Shown here: one piece after another, positions 1-6,684 of the stretch
How positions within the stretch are numbered: position 1 is the first letter of the stretch
Layout: every line of letters begins with the position of its first letter
Source of the DNA: Thioalkalivibrio sp.
GTDB taxonomy: Bacteria; Pseudomonadota; Gammaproteobacteria; Ectothiorhodospirales; Ectothiorhodospiraceae
Length of the DNA: 10,720 nucleotides
Direction of reading: 5' to 3'
Assembly (NCBI GenBank): GCA_007120155.1
Contig: SKOF01000137.1
Coordinates: forward strand, 1 to 10,720
Notes under the pieces: model-generated
What the model was told of the DNA's origin: nothing
Database searches by the model: none
The model's input: the letters and a program-made list of their open reading frames with translations, nothing else
Position numbers and translations under genes: made by a program

Positions 1-1541
1 ATGGCCCGGATGTTGAACATCGGGATATCCAGTCCGATGTTGACGTCCTCGAAGGGTGGTGCACGGAAGCCGCTGGCGTACTGTACGAAGTAGTCGAGCT
101 GATCAGTCACCGGCCAGATCAGGCCCAGTTTCGGCATCCACGCGGTGTGACTGAGGTCGGTGGTCTCGGCGTTCGGGAACGCCTCGTCGAACAGGGGATC
201 GCCGCGGCTTTCCAGATCGTAGTATTCGAACCGGAGTCCGGGGCTGAGCATGGGGCCGCCCTGCCACAGGTGGATCTCGTCGTGCACGTAGACGCCCAGT
301 TCGTTGAGTCGGGTGCGGGGAAAATCCCTCAGGGGAAAGCGCTCACCGAGCACGACGGAGGTTGAATCGCCGGTTTCCCGGTTCGTCTGAAGGGCGTCCC
401 GGCGTTGGACCAGATCCGAGCGGCTCACCTCGAAACCGTAGCCGAAGCGGTGATCGAAGCCAAAGGCCTCGAAGTCCGATTCCAGATCCGCGCCGATCCC
501 GGTGGTTTTGTGACGGAAGTTGAACTCGCGGAAGAGATCAACGGGCGTGGGGGCGATGGCGCGTTCCTCCCGGGTGCGTTGCCGGGTCTCCGCCTCCTGG
601 TGCCACACGCGCCAGTGGCCGCGCGACACCCGACCGAGATCATCGAACTCCTGGTCCAGCAGGACGCGCCACTGCTCGCGCCGGTCGTCGCCTTCCATTG
701 AGGTGGTGTTGACGAAGCGTTCCGTACCCAGCATGGCCCGAACCTCGGTCTCCCGGGACTCGTCGATGCTGTCGAACGTCAGCCGGGTCCTGGCGCCGGC
801 GGTCTCGCGTGCGCCGCGCAGGAGTATCGCACCCTGGCGCCGGGTCAGCCTGTCGGCTGGCGGGTGGTCGGGCGCATCCGGCACATTGACTTCGCCGGCG
901 CGCTGGCCGGCGCCGGCGAACAGCAGGGCGTACTCGTCATGACGGGCGGCGGTGGCCGCCGTCATGCGCAGACGGTCGGCATCCGTGCCGCCCGCGAAGC
1001 CAATCCGGGTGCCGCGGTCGCGCCCGGCCAGCAGGTCTTCGGTGTCGAGCGTGGCGATGGTGACCACACCGCCGAGCGCCTTGCTGCCGTAGAGGGTCGA
1101 GGCGGGCCCCCGGAGGATCTCCATGTGGCTCACCAGCCCGAGGTCCATGAGACCCCGCCCGGAATCCGCAAAGCTGCCGACGCTGAAACGGTCCGCTGCG
1201 GGGACATTGTCGACGACCACGGCGGTACGATTGCCGCCGATACCCCGGATCCGGAACCCGCCGAAGGGGAAGCGCCCGCCGCCGCCATCCACGTCCACGC
1301 CGGGCTCGTAACGGATCATGTCGGGGATCTCGATGGCCATATCGCGCTCGATCCGTTCGGGATCGATGACGGTGACGGTCCCAGCCACCTCCGAAAGGCT
1401 GCGTGGCTGGCGGTGGGCGATGGTGGTGATGGGCTCCAGCACCACGCGTTGCCCGTCGCGCGCGTCCTCGTCAGCGCCCGCCTCCTGGTTTACCGGCCAC
1501 AGCAGCAATGGCAGGAAGGGCAGGACGGATCGCATTCGCAT
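1..1541 (-). CDS. TonB-dependent outer-membrane receptor, haem/haemoglobin type (C-terminus beyond window)
   Basis: Energy-dependent outer-membrane importer, probably for haem or another iron source. The first 513 residues are visible and the frame is open through the left edge, so the last part of the beta-barrel is missing. The N-terminus has basic residues and a hydrophobic stretch (about residues 5-16) that reads as a signal peptide. A TonB-box-like VVLEPITTI follows at about 33-41. The plug domain spans about 48-165, with TVTVIDPERIER, FRIRGIGGNRTAVVVDNVP and the typical EILRGPASTLYGSKALGGVV. Near the left edge FRAPPFEDVNIGL matches a stretch typical of the TonB-dependent haemoglobin/transferrin/lactoferrin receptor family. 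The ATG at 1541 was chosen because AGGTG lies about 8 bases upstream; a second ATG two codons in is possible. It follows the nitrite-respiration genes after a 273-bp gap, so it may have its own promoter. No Fur box was seen. The substrate is inferred from family resemblance only. Confidence 0.88.
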   Translation of the reverse strand, partial: MRMRSVLPFLPLLLWPVNQEAGADEDARDGQRVVLEPITTIAHRQPRSLSEVAGTVTVIDPERIERDMAIEIPDMIRYEPGVDVDGGGGRFPFGGFRIRGIGGNRTAVVVDNVPAADRFSVGSFADSGRGLMDLGLVSHMEILRGPASTLYGSKALGGVVTIATLDTEDLLAGRDRGTRIGFAGGTDADRLRMTAATAARHDEYALLFAGAGQRAGEVNVPDAPDHPPADRLTRRQGAILLRGARETAGARTRLTFDSIDESRETEVRAMLGTERFVNTTSMEGDDRREQWRVLLDQEFDDLGRVSRGHWRVWHQEAETRQRTREERAIAPTPVDLFREFNFRHKTTGIGADLESDFEAFGFDHRFGYGFEVSRSDLVQRRDALQTNRETGDSTSVVLGERFPLRDFPRTRLNELGVYVHDEIHLWQGGPMLSPGLRFEYYDLESRGDPLFDEAFPNAETTDLSHTAWMPKLGLIWPVTDQLDYFVQYASGFRAPPFEDVNIGLDIPMFNIRA

Positions 1542-1814
1542 AGGGTTGACACCTGTTGATCGGGACGGCACTCATGATGCCAGGGGGAACCACGTCAGCG
1601 CATCCGGCGTGTTACCGGGATCCCCGGGTATCGTCCCGGGACCGGGTTTTCATTGCGCAAGCGGCGCGGTGGCAAGGCCGGCACCTGTCAGCGTACCGGT
1701 CCGACCGGATGGTCTCATCGGAATTCTCAGGTCGGCACAGGAGCGCTGCGAACGGCCATCATGCCGTGGATGGCAGCGGCCCCCCGCCCCTCGGCCGCGT
1801 GTACGCATCCGGTT
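1542..1814. repeat. Intergenic spacer with GC-rich palindromes before the TonB receptor
   Basis: This 273-bp spacer holds no convincing gene. It contains several GC-rich inverted repeats. CCCGGG occurs at 1623-1628 and 1635-1640 and can form a 6-bp stem around a 6-base loop, with a neighbouring imperfect palindrome centred on GGGATCCC (1617-1624). On the minus strand CCGGT-CGG-ACCGG lies near 1700-1712. None is followed by a U-run, so none is a clear intrinsic terminator. No Fur box, canonical promoter or recognisable riboswitch was found by eye. The spacing suggests that transcription of the receptor may be set separately from the genes upstream. Confidence 0.4.
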
Positions 1815-2369
1815 TCATGATCGGGAATCCAGCAGTCCGAGATGCAGATACTCCACCGACAGATAGTCGTCGAATATCCAGAGCCGGATGAAGCGGTCGC
1901 GGCCGTTCTCGCCCCCGCCCCATACCACGAGCCCGCGCACGCCTTCCGGCATGCTTGGCCTGAGTTGCTCGAACCACTTCTCGGCCAGGTCCTCCGCCCA
2001 GGGGCTGCCGTGGCTCTGCTCCAGCCGTGCCTGCACGGCCTGGACATCGTCACTGTCCGGGTGGAATTCCAGCACCAGGGCCAGCCGGTCGTGGCCGCCG
2101 GGGAACACGTAGCGGACGTCGGTTTCCTGGTCGGCTTCGCCGGCCAGGCGGCCGTCGATGATCACATCACCGTCATCGGTCTCGTAGACATTTGCCGTGG
2201 TGACCCCGTCGCCCTCGAGCCGGGCCCGGACCTGTCCGACGGACATGCCGAACTCGGCGCTGCGGTAGCCGTTCAACGACTCGCCGGCCCAGGCCGGCTG
2301 AGCGCCGAGAAGGAGAAGGCCGGCCAGGACAGCCCCGGCCAGGTTGAAAAGTGCGCCCGTTGTGCGCAT
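1815..2369 (-). CDS. Exported protein of unknown function, 184 aa, last gene of the nitrite-respiration cluster
   Basis: I do not recognise this protein. It has a clear signal peptide: a hydrophobic core at about residues 8-25 and a probable cleavage after AWA at 28, so it should be periplasmic. The mature part has no cysteine, hence no c-type haem or disulfide. It is acidic and aromatic, with YRSAEFGMSVGQVRARL at about 35-51. That stretch resembles the short FGMS-x3-V turn-helix at the start of small periplasmic domains such as BamE-like ones, but the match is too short to assign a family. The start is firm: TTAGGAGG sits just upstream of the ATG, and the TAG stop of the cupredoxin gene lies within that ribosome binding site, 8 bases before the start. 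This tight coupling argues for a role tied to the cupredoxin and cytochrome genes, such as assembly or chaperoning, which is inference. Confidence 0.85.
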   Translation of the reverse strand: MRTTGALFNLAGAVLAGLLLLGAQPAWAGESLNGYRSAEFGMSVGQVRARLEGDGVTTANVYETDDGDVIIDGRLAGEADQETDVRYVFPGGHDRLALVLEFHPDSDDVQAVQARLEQSHGSPWAEDLAEKWFEQLRPSMPEGVRGLVVWGGGENGRDRFIRLWIFDDYLSVEYLHLGLLDSRS

Positions 2370-2377
2370 GGAACCTC

Positions 2378-2713
2378 CTAATCGTTTGCGATGACGCGGA
2401 TCACACCCCGCATATCGCGGCTTTCATGGGGGCGGCAGTGATACTCATAGGTGCCCGGATTGTCGAACCGGCGTTCCCAGTATTCCTCAGGGAACAGCCG
2501 CTCGGAACCCAGGTCCTCATCCGGAAAGTACACATCGTGGCTGGTGCGCCGCTCCATGTTGACCCAGCGTACCGTGGTGCCCACGGGGACCTCCAGTTCC
2601 GCCGGTGAGTAACCGTAGTCGATCATCTCCACGGTGACGGTGTCGCCATTGGCCATGGCAAGGGCTGACATGCTCATGGCGAGCAGCGCCCCGCACGTCA
2701 GTGTCCATCGCAT
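2378..2713 (-). CDS. Periplasmic cupredoxin (plastocyanin/pseudoazurin-like type 1 copper protein)
   Basis: Small blue-copper electron carrier of 111 residues. A signal peptide covers about residues 1-21 (cleavage near AMA). The mature domain has the cupredoxin strands VTVEMIDYGYSPAELEVPVGTTVRWVN and the full type 1 copper ligand set: His59 (TSHD), Cys93 (YHC), His96 and Met101 in the C-x2-H-x4-M arrangement. The start at 2713 is chosen because GGGAGGAGGAT lies directly before this ATG and the signal peptide begins there; a longer reading from 2959 would overlap the cytochrome gene and lacks such support. It lies 23 bases after the NapC-like gene and 8 before the next gene. Pseudoazurin and azurin are known electron donors to cytochrome cd1 in other denitrifiers, so a role in carrying electrons to NirS, or between the fusion cytochrome and NirS, is a reasonable inference. 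Confidence 0.9.
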   Translation of the reverse strand: MRWTLTCGALLAMSMSALAMANGDTVTVEMIDYGYSPAELEVPVGTTVRWVNMERRTSHDVYFPDEDLGSERLFPEEYWERRFDNPGTYEYHCRPHESRDMRGVIRVIAND

Positions 2714-2736
2714 ATCCTCCTCCCGCGGTCGTCCCG

Positions 2737-4401
2737 CTATCGGCTGATGCGTGTGGCGTTGAATTCCACCATGTCGTCGTCGAAATCTCCAGGGATCTCG
2801 GCGTCGAAGGCCAGGCCATATTGCCATGAGATATGGTGGAAACGGGAGGCGGAGTAGTCGTCGTGGAGCGCGATGCCGATGTTGTACTTGCCGTCGGTGG
2901 CCAGGGGCTTGTCTCCCACGCTGCCCGGGCGCAGGGCGCGCGTCATGTACACGGTCCACACGCCGTTGTCCTCACTGGCGGAGAACACCACCGCCTGCGT
3001 ATCGGCGAAGTGCCGCTCGTCCAGGATGTAACCGCTTTCGGTGCGCCCCCCGTTGCCGCTCTTGTAACGGGCCAGATCCAGGTAGACGCCGCGGCGCATG
3101 AGGTCCTCGATCTCCGCTTCATCCCGCAGCTTGTCCCAGCCGCCGCGCGCGGCGCCCCGGCGGCCGCGGATCTCGATGTCGGTGCGGCTTTCGGACAGGT
3201 ACTTGGTTACGCCCCTGCTCAGGTCCAGGCGCTCGGCCAGCTCCGACGCAGTCAGCGTCTCGGCGTCCGGTGCATCCGGCATGTAGGGCGAGTCGTGGTG
3301 GCAGCTCGCCCAGCAGCCGGCGCGGTCGGCCATGTCCACCCGGTCGTCGGCGAAGCTGACGGTCAGTTTCATGGGGTTGTCCGGGTCCATGCGTCCACCG
3401 TCGACGAAGGGCAGCGGAGCGTGTTCGGCAGCCTGCCACTGGAAGCGCATGTACAGGTAGTCGTCATCGAATGCGCTCTGAACCGTCATGGGGACGTGGC
3501 CGCGCTTGTCGCCCAAGTCCATGGTCTCCAGCTTCTCGCCGGTGGTCACCAGTTGGCCGATATCGATTTCTTCGCCGGCGTGGCACCAGATGCAGCGGTC
3601 ACCCATCCTGAAGGCACGGCCGCCGCCATGCTCACTGCCGTCCTGGATCCACTCCATGGAGGCCTGGCCCGTGAGGAACAGGATGATCTCCACCTCCGGG
3701 ACATTGCTCCAGTCGAGTCCGGACGCCAGATCGCCCGCCGTGACGGCCTCACCGTCGGCGACCACCTCCGGTTCCGGTTCAAGGATCGGATCACCGCGGT
3801 CCAGCGCGGTCACCGGATCGTGGGGCTCGGCCATGGCCCAGACCGGAGATTCGTCCCAGTCCTCGGGCAGTTTGTGGGCGATGCCCTGGTGGCATTCGAT
3901 GCAGGTCTGGCCTTGGTCGAAGCCGCGCGCATGTTCCCTGGCGGCCCGGGGTGGCTGTTTCTCGAGGTCCATGGCTGTCCAGTCATGGCAGTTTCGGCAT
4001 TCCCGGGAGTCGGTGCGCAGCATGGAACGCCACACCCGCTCCGCCAGGACCAGCCTCTTCGCCTCGAACTTTTCCTCGGTGTTGATGCTGCCCAGCGCCT
4101 TGTGCCACAGCTCCCGGCTGGCGACGACCTTGCGCACCATCTTTGGGCCCCAGGCGTCCGGCACATGGCAGTCGGAGCAGGTGGCCCCGACGCCGGTGGG
4201 GTTCTTGTAATGGGGTCGATCCTCGTATTCCTCGTGGACCCATTGCATCTCGTGGCAGGAGGTACAGAACTGCATGGTATTGGTGACTTCCACCACCGTG
4301 TGGAAACCACCCCAGAAGATGATGCCCGCAATGAAAAATGTGATGGCGGCACCCAGGGAGGCCCCGAGTATGGTGAACTTGCGCAGCCGTTGTCTGATCA
4401 T
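2737..4401 (-). CDS. NapC/NirT-type tetrahaem cytochrome fused to an ethylbenzene-dehydrogenase-like haem domain
   Basis: Membrane-anchored multihaem quinol dehydrogenase, 554 residues. One transmembrane helix lies at about residues 9-33. It is followed by a NapC/NirT core with four CXXCH motifs (46-50, 75-79, 135-139, 167-171) and family signatures such as CSDCHVPDAWGPKMVRKV and CRNCHDW. After a Pro/Glu-rich linker (about 190-225), residues of about 235-545 resemble the EB_dh (cytochrome c-552/DMSO reductase-like haem-binding) family: a fifth motif CIWCH (270-274), the strand DDDYLYMRFQW, then CWASCH (363-368), a CX3CH variant. Ordinary NapC/NirT proteins end near residue 200, so this is a fusion of more than double length. 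The ATG at 4401 was preferred (AGGGGA about 10 bases upstream); an ATG at 4425, eight codons earlier, lacks a ribosome binding site. By position it should feed electrons from quinol towards NirS, with the EB_dh part as an extra haem module; its exact partner is unknown. Confidence 0.9.
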   Translation of the reverse strand: MIRQRLRKFTILGASLGAAITFFIAGIIFWGGFHTVVEVTNTMQFCTSCHEMQWVHEEYEDRPHYKNPTGVGATCSDCHVPDAWGPKMVRKVVASRELWHKALGSINTEEKFEAKRLVLAERVWRSMLRTDSRECRNCHDWTAMDLEKQPPRAAREHARGFDQGQTCIECHQGIAHKLPEDWDESPVWAMAEPHDPVTALDRGDPILEPEPEVVADGEAVTAGDLASGLDWSNVPEVEIILFLTGQASMEWIQDGSEHGGGRAFRMGDRCIWCHAGEEIDIGQLVTTGEKLETMDLGDKRGHVPMTVQSAFDDDYLYMRFQWQAAEHAPLPFVDGGRMDPDNPMKLTVSFADDRVDMADRAGCWASCHHDSPYMPDAPDAETLTASELAERLDLSRGVTKYLSESRTDIEIRGRRGAARGGWDKLRDEAEIEDLMRRGVYLDLARYKSGNGGRTESGYILDERHFADTQAVVFSASEDNGVWTVYMTRALRPGSVGDKPLATDGKYNIGIALHDDYSASRFHHISWQYGLAFDAEIPGDFDDDMVEFNATRISR

Positions 4402-4454
4402 TGTCTGTCTTTCCCCTGGATGCATTCATGTACGGCGGTGCCCGGTTCGGCCCC

Positions 4455-4490
4455 TTTCCGGGCCACCCCCGGCGGGAGATGGCCCGGAAA
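4455..4490 (-). repeat. Second hairpin downstream of the nirS terminator
   Basis: Two perfect 11-base arms, TTTCCGGGCCA (4455-4465) and its complement (4480-4490), flank a 14-base loop. On the minus-strand transcript the first arm begins within the U-run of the nirS terminator, so forming this hairpin would sequester part of that run. It may stabilise the 5' end of the downstream message or tune readthrough; this is inference. Confidence 0.55.
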
Positions 4491-4520
4491 AAGGCCGAAG
4501 CGCCCGAGGGCGCTTCGGCC
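4488..4520 (-). terminator. Intrinsic terminator after nirS
   Basis: A perfect GC-rich inverted repeat, GGCCGAAGCGCC with its complement (arms 4493-4505 and 4508-4520), forms a 12-bp stem with a four-base loop on the minus strand. It is followed directly by five U (4492-4488). It starts 12 bases after the nirS stop codon. It should lower transcription from nirS into the cytochrome-fusion gene, so the downstream genes would depend on readthrough or on a promoter of their own. Confidence 0.9.
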
Positions 4521-4532
4521 GGGTTGCGGCTG

Positions 4533-6155
4533 TCAGCCGATATGGTTCTTGCGGTTGTAGACGTTGAACTTGCCGGTCGGCGTTTCAAGCCCCTTGATGC
4601 GGGCCTTCTCCTCCAGCGTCTTGTCGTCGTACACCACGATCTCGCCTTCCTCGAGGTGGCCGCGACCGCGTGCCCAGACGGAGACCCACACTTCGTCGCC
4701 GGCCTGGTTGTACTCCATGTGCACGGCAACGGCATCGTGCTCAACCGGCTTGTCGGTGACCTGGATCGGCGTCAGTTCACGCGTTTCCTTGTTCATCACC
4801 ATGACCCACTGGTTCACGTCCGGCTCCGGATGCATGGCCTGATCGATCCACACATGGGGGGAGTTCGGATGGCTGCGCACGAACAGGCCGGGGCCGTCGG
4901 TCTCCACCGAGAAGCAGATCTCCCAGGCCTGGTCCGGGTGACCCTCGGGGTCGTTGCCCCAGGCGGTCATCAGGCCCTCGCCCAGATGGGTGGTGCCGGC
5001 CACCGGTCCGCACTCCGGATCGTTCCAGTTGGCGCCGGGGCCCGGATGGGGGATCTCGCCGGTGTTGAGCATGCCCACGCGCTTGCGGGTGTGGGTATCC
5101 ACGAACACCATGTGGTGGCTGAAGTTGGCGGCGATCTGGAAGTAACGGCCCGTGGGATCGAAGAAGCCGTCGTGCAGGAACTCCTTGGACTCGATCATCT
5201 CGACCCGCAGGTTCTCGATGTCCGAGTAATCCACCTGCCAGATCTGGCCGGTCTCCTTCACGTTCACCAGGAAGGTGGGCGCCCCGGGGGTGTTGTACAG
5301 CGCGGCCACGCGGGCCTCGTGCACGTACTCGCCGGCGGTGTTGTAGCCGCGGGTTGAGACGACCTTCAACGGTTCCATCGTATCGGCGTCCGTGATCACG
5401 AAATGCGGGGGCCAGTAGCCGCCGCCGATCACGTACTTGTCCTTCCACTCCCCATAGTGGGAGACCGCCACGTCACGGGCGTCATAGGCAATAAAGACCT
5501 CTGCCGTCACCTGGGGCGGATCCATCCAGAGGTCGATCTTCGACAACCGGCCATCGCGGCCCTGGGTGTACCAGAAGCGCCCGTCGGAGCTTTCCTTCGC
5601 CACGTGTACGGCGTAGCCGGTTTCCACCTTGGCCACCACTTCCTTGGTGTCGCCGTCGATGATGCCCATCTGCCCGGCATCACGCAGGATGGTGACGAAG
5701 AAGTTCTCCCAGTTGCGATCATGCTGGGGCTCGGTGGGCAGATCCTCGGGCTGCACGAACACCTTCCAGCGTTCCTTCATGTCGGCGAGTGTCATCTCCG
5801 GCGGTACGGTGGGTTCCATCTGGATGTAGGTGGAGATCAGGGTGATCTCGTCCTCGTCCAGGATCCCGTCGAAGTTGTTCATGCCGCCTTCGGTGCCCAG
5901 TGAGATGATGCGCTCCAGCCGGCGCTGCCCGAGTTCTTGGGTGGTTGCGGGCAGCAGGTCGGGGCCGGTGGCGCCCTTGCGCAGGGTGCCGTGGCAACCG
6001 GCGCAGCGCTGGAAATAGATCAGATTAGCGCGGTCCAGGTCGTCCCCCGACAATTGGGGGGCATCCTGTGCCGCTACAGTCCCGGTGCCCGCGACCGCCA
6101 TTGCCAGCGGCAGGCCGAGGGACAGGAGCCCTGTGGCTAAGGTTTTTTTCTTCAT
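4533..6155 (-). CDS. nirS: Cytochrome cd1 nitrite reductase (NO-forming)
   Basis: Reduces nitrite to nitric oxide in the periplasm, the key step of denitrification. 540 residues, close to the family's usual 560-600. A signal peptide spans about 1-29 (VAA|QD). The N-terminal haem c domain has CAGCH at 51-55 followed by GTLRKGATGPDL, and GTEGGMNNF, whose Met92 is the likely axial ligand. The d1-binding eight-bladed propeller follows, with GYAVH (His184, the expected proximal d1 ligand) and the two active-site histidines in FLHDG (His328) and IPHPGPGANW (His370). VVSTRGYN, VNVKETGQI and the C-terminal TPTGKFNVYN also match NirS. These residues set it apart from NirF and NirN, so it should be catalytic. 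The start at 6155 has GAGG about 9 bases upstream. It is preceded by an FNR/DNR-type operator and followed by a strong terminator. No d1-haem synthesis genes adjoin it; they must lie elsewhere. Confidence 0.96.
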   Translation of the reverse strand: MKKKTLATGLLSLGLPLAMAVAGTGTVAAQDAPQLSGDDLDRANLIYFQRCAGCHGTLRKGATGPDLLPATTQELGQRRLERIISLGTEGGMNNFDGILDEDEITLISTYIQMEPTVPPEMTLADMKERWKVFVQPEDLPTEPQHDRNWENFFVTILRDAGQMGIIDGDTKEVVAKVETGYAVHVAKESSDGRFWYTQGRDGRLSKIDLWMDPPQVTAEVFIAYDARDVAVSHYGEWKDKYVIGGGYWPPHFVITDADTMEPLKVVSTRGYNTAGEYVHEARVAALYNTPGAPTFLVNVKETGQIWQVDYSDIENLRVEMIESKEFLHDGFFDPTGRYFQIAANFSHHMVFVDTHTRKRVGMLNTGEIPHPGPGANWNDPECGPVAGTTHLGEGLMTAWGNDPEGHPDQAWEICFSVETDGPGLFVRSHPNSPHVWIDQAMHPEPDVNQWVMVMNKETRELTPIQVTDKPVEHDAVAVHMEYNQAGDEVWVSVWARGRGHLEEGEIVVYDDKTLEEKARIKGLETPTGKFNVYNRKNHIG

Positions 6156-6250
6156 GACGTGCCTCGCTTACTCTCTACATGGGTGGTCGGTTGGGGGTGT
6201 GGTGTCTGACCCTGGTCCGCAGTGGTGGCAGCGATCCCCGGGGCCGACAT
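6152..6250 (-). CDS. Possible 32-residue leader ORF overlapping the nirS start (ATGA)
   Basis: On the minus strand in the nirS 5' leader, an ATG at 6250 is preceded by CTGGAGGCGG and opens a 32-codon frame. Its TGA stop overlaps the nirS ATG in an ATGA arrangement, the layout typical of translational coupling. The predicted peptide is Pro/Thr-rich, hydrophilic and has no signal sequence. The ribosome binding site is close (about 3 bases), stop codons are rare in GC-rich DNA, and no homology can be claimed, so it may be chance. If translated, it could couple ribosome loading to nirS. Confidence 0.25.
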   Translation of the reverse strand: MSAPGIAATTADQGQTPHPQPTTHVESKRGTS

Positions 6251-6290
6251 CCGCCTCCAGAAACTGAATAACCCCTCTTAAGATGTACCT

Positions 6291-6296
6291 ATTATA
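6291..6296 (-). promoter_or_regulatory. -10 element of the nirS promoter
   Basis: A perfect TATAAT is read on the minus strand within an AT-rich patch unusual for this GC-rich window. Its centre lies 30 bp from the centre of the FNR/DNR box, close to the 32 bp of a class II FNR-activated promoter. Transcription would start near 6284 and leave a leader of about 130 bases before nirS. No -35 hexamer is needed if the activator binds there. Confidence 0.7.
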
Positions 6297-6316
6297 CTAT
6301 TTAAGAATTCGGAACC

Positions 6317-6330
6317 TTGATCCATGTCAA
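6317..6330 (-). promoter_or_regulatory. FNR/DNR-type operator upstream of nirS
   Basis: TTGATCCATGTCAA fits the FNR/DNR/NNR consensus TTGAT-N4-GTCAA exactly and is a near-palindrome. It sits about 40 bases upstream of the start inferred from the TATAAT box. In denitrifiers, nirS genes are activated through such boxes by Crp/FNR-family regulators that sense low oxygen (FNR/ANR) or NO (DNR/NNR). Which regulator acts here cannot be told from the site. Confidence 0.82.
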
Positions 6331-6684
6331 TTGTCGACGGAGCAATGCCCGGGATCGGCGTACTGCGGCGATTTTCGAGGGGCGGCAATACTGCCGCCGA
6401 CAGCGGTTGTGCGATGGATTGGTTGTGCATGGATGGAGTCATGGGCGCCCCACCTATGAAGAAAGATAGTTCAATCGAGAGAATATGGCTCTGACCGTGG
6501 CTCGGGGGCAGCAAGATCCCTTCACCTTGCCGGGGCCGCGCTGACCCCGTGTTCGAGGACCGGAGGATCAGGCGGGGACGCGTCTTTGCGAAGACACGCA
6601 TGTGGTTGGAAGGGATGAGGTAAGTATGTGGCGTCGGTGGCCGATCACCGGGCAATGGCCGTACCGGTCCGGCAACCGCCGGAA
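6331..6684. other. Gene-poor stretch between the nirS operator and the oxidoreductase fragment
   Basis: No convincing gene lies in these 354 bases. The most open minus-strand frame runs on through the nirS operator and -10 box and has no recognisable protein features. A small hairpin (GTCTT/AAGAC) lies around 6581-6598. No second FNR box was found. Together with the fragment next to it, this looks like decayed sequence. Confidence 0.5.

Noticed and set aside
864..1559. Plus-strand frame of 231 codons opposite the TonB receptor
   Set aside because: The minus strand carries the plug-domain motifs in an unbroken frame to the window edge; the plus frame is a shadow.
1542..1814. Cobalamin riboswitch or Fur box before the TonB receptor
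   Set aside because: An ACAGGTGCC-like stretch recalls a B12 element, but the conserved core pieces are not present; no AT-rich Fur-type palindrome was found.
2833..4560. Long plus-strand open frame (575 codons) opposite the cytochrome-fusion gene
   Set aside because: It is the antisense shadow of a gene with haem motifs and family signatures; its translation is low in structure and has no domain, as expected of antisense frames in GC-rich DNA.
4401..5357. Plus-strand open frame of 318 codons opposite nirS
   Set aside because: Antisense to the catalytic domain of a clear NirS; no recognisable protein features.
6286..6292. NarL-type heptamer TACCTAT overlapping the nirS -10
   Set aside because: A single degenerate heptamer occurs often by chance and there is no paired heptamer.
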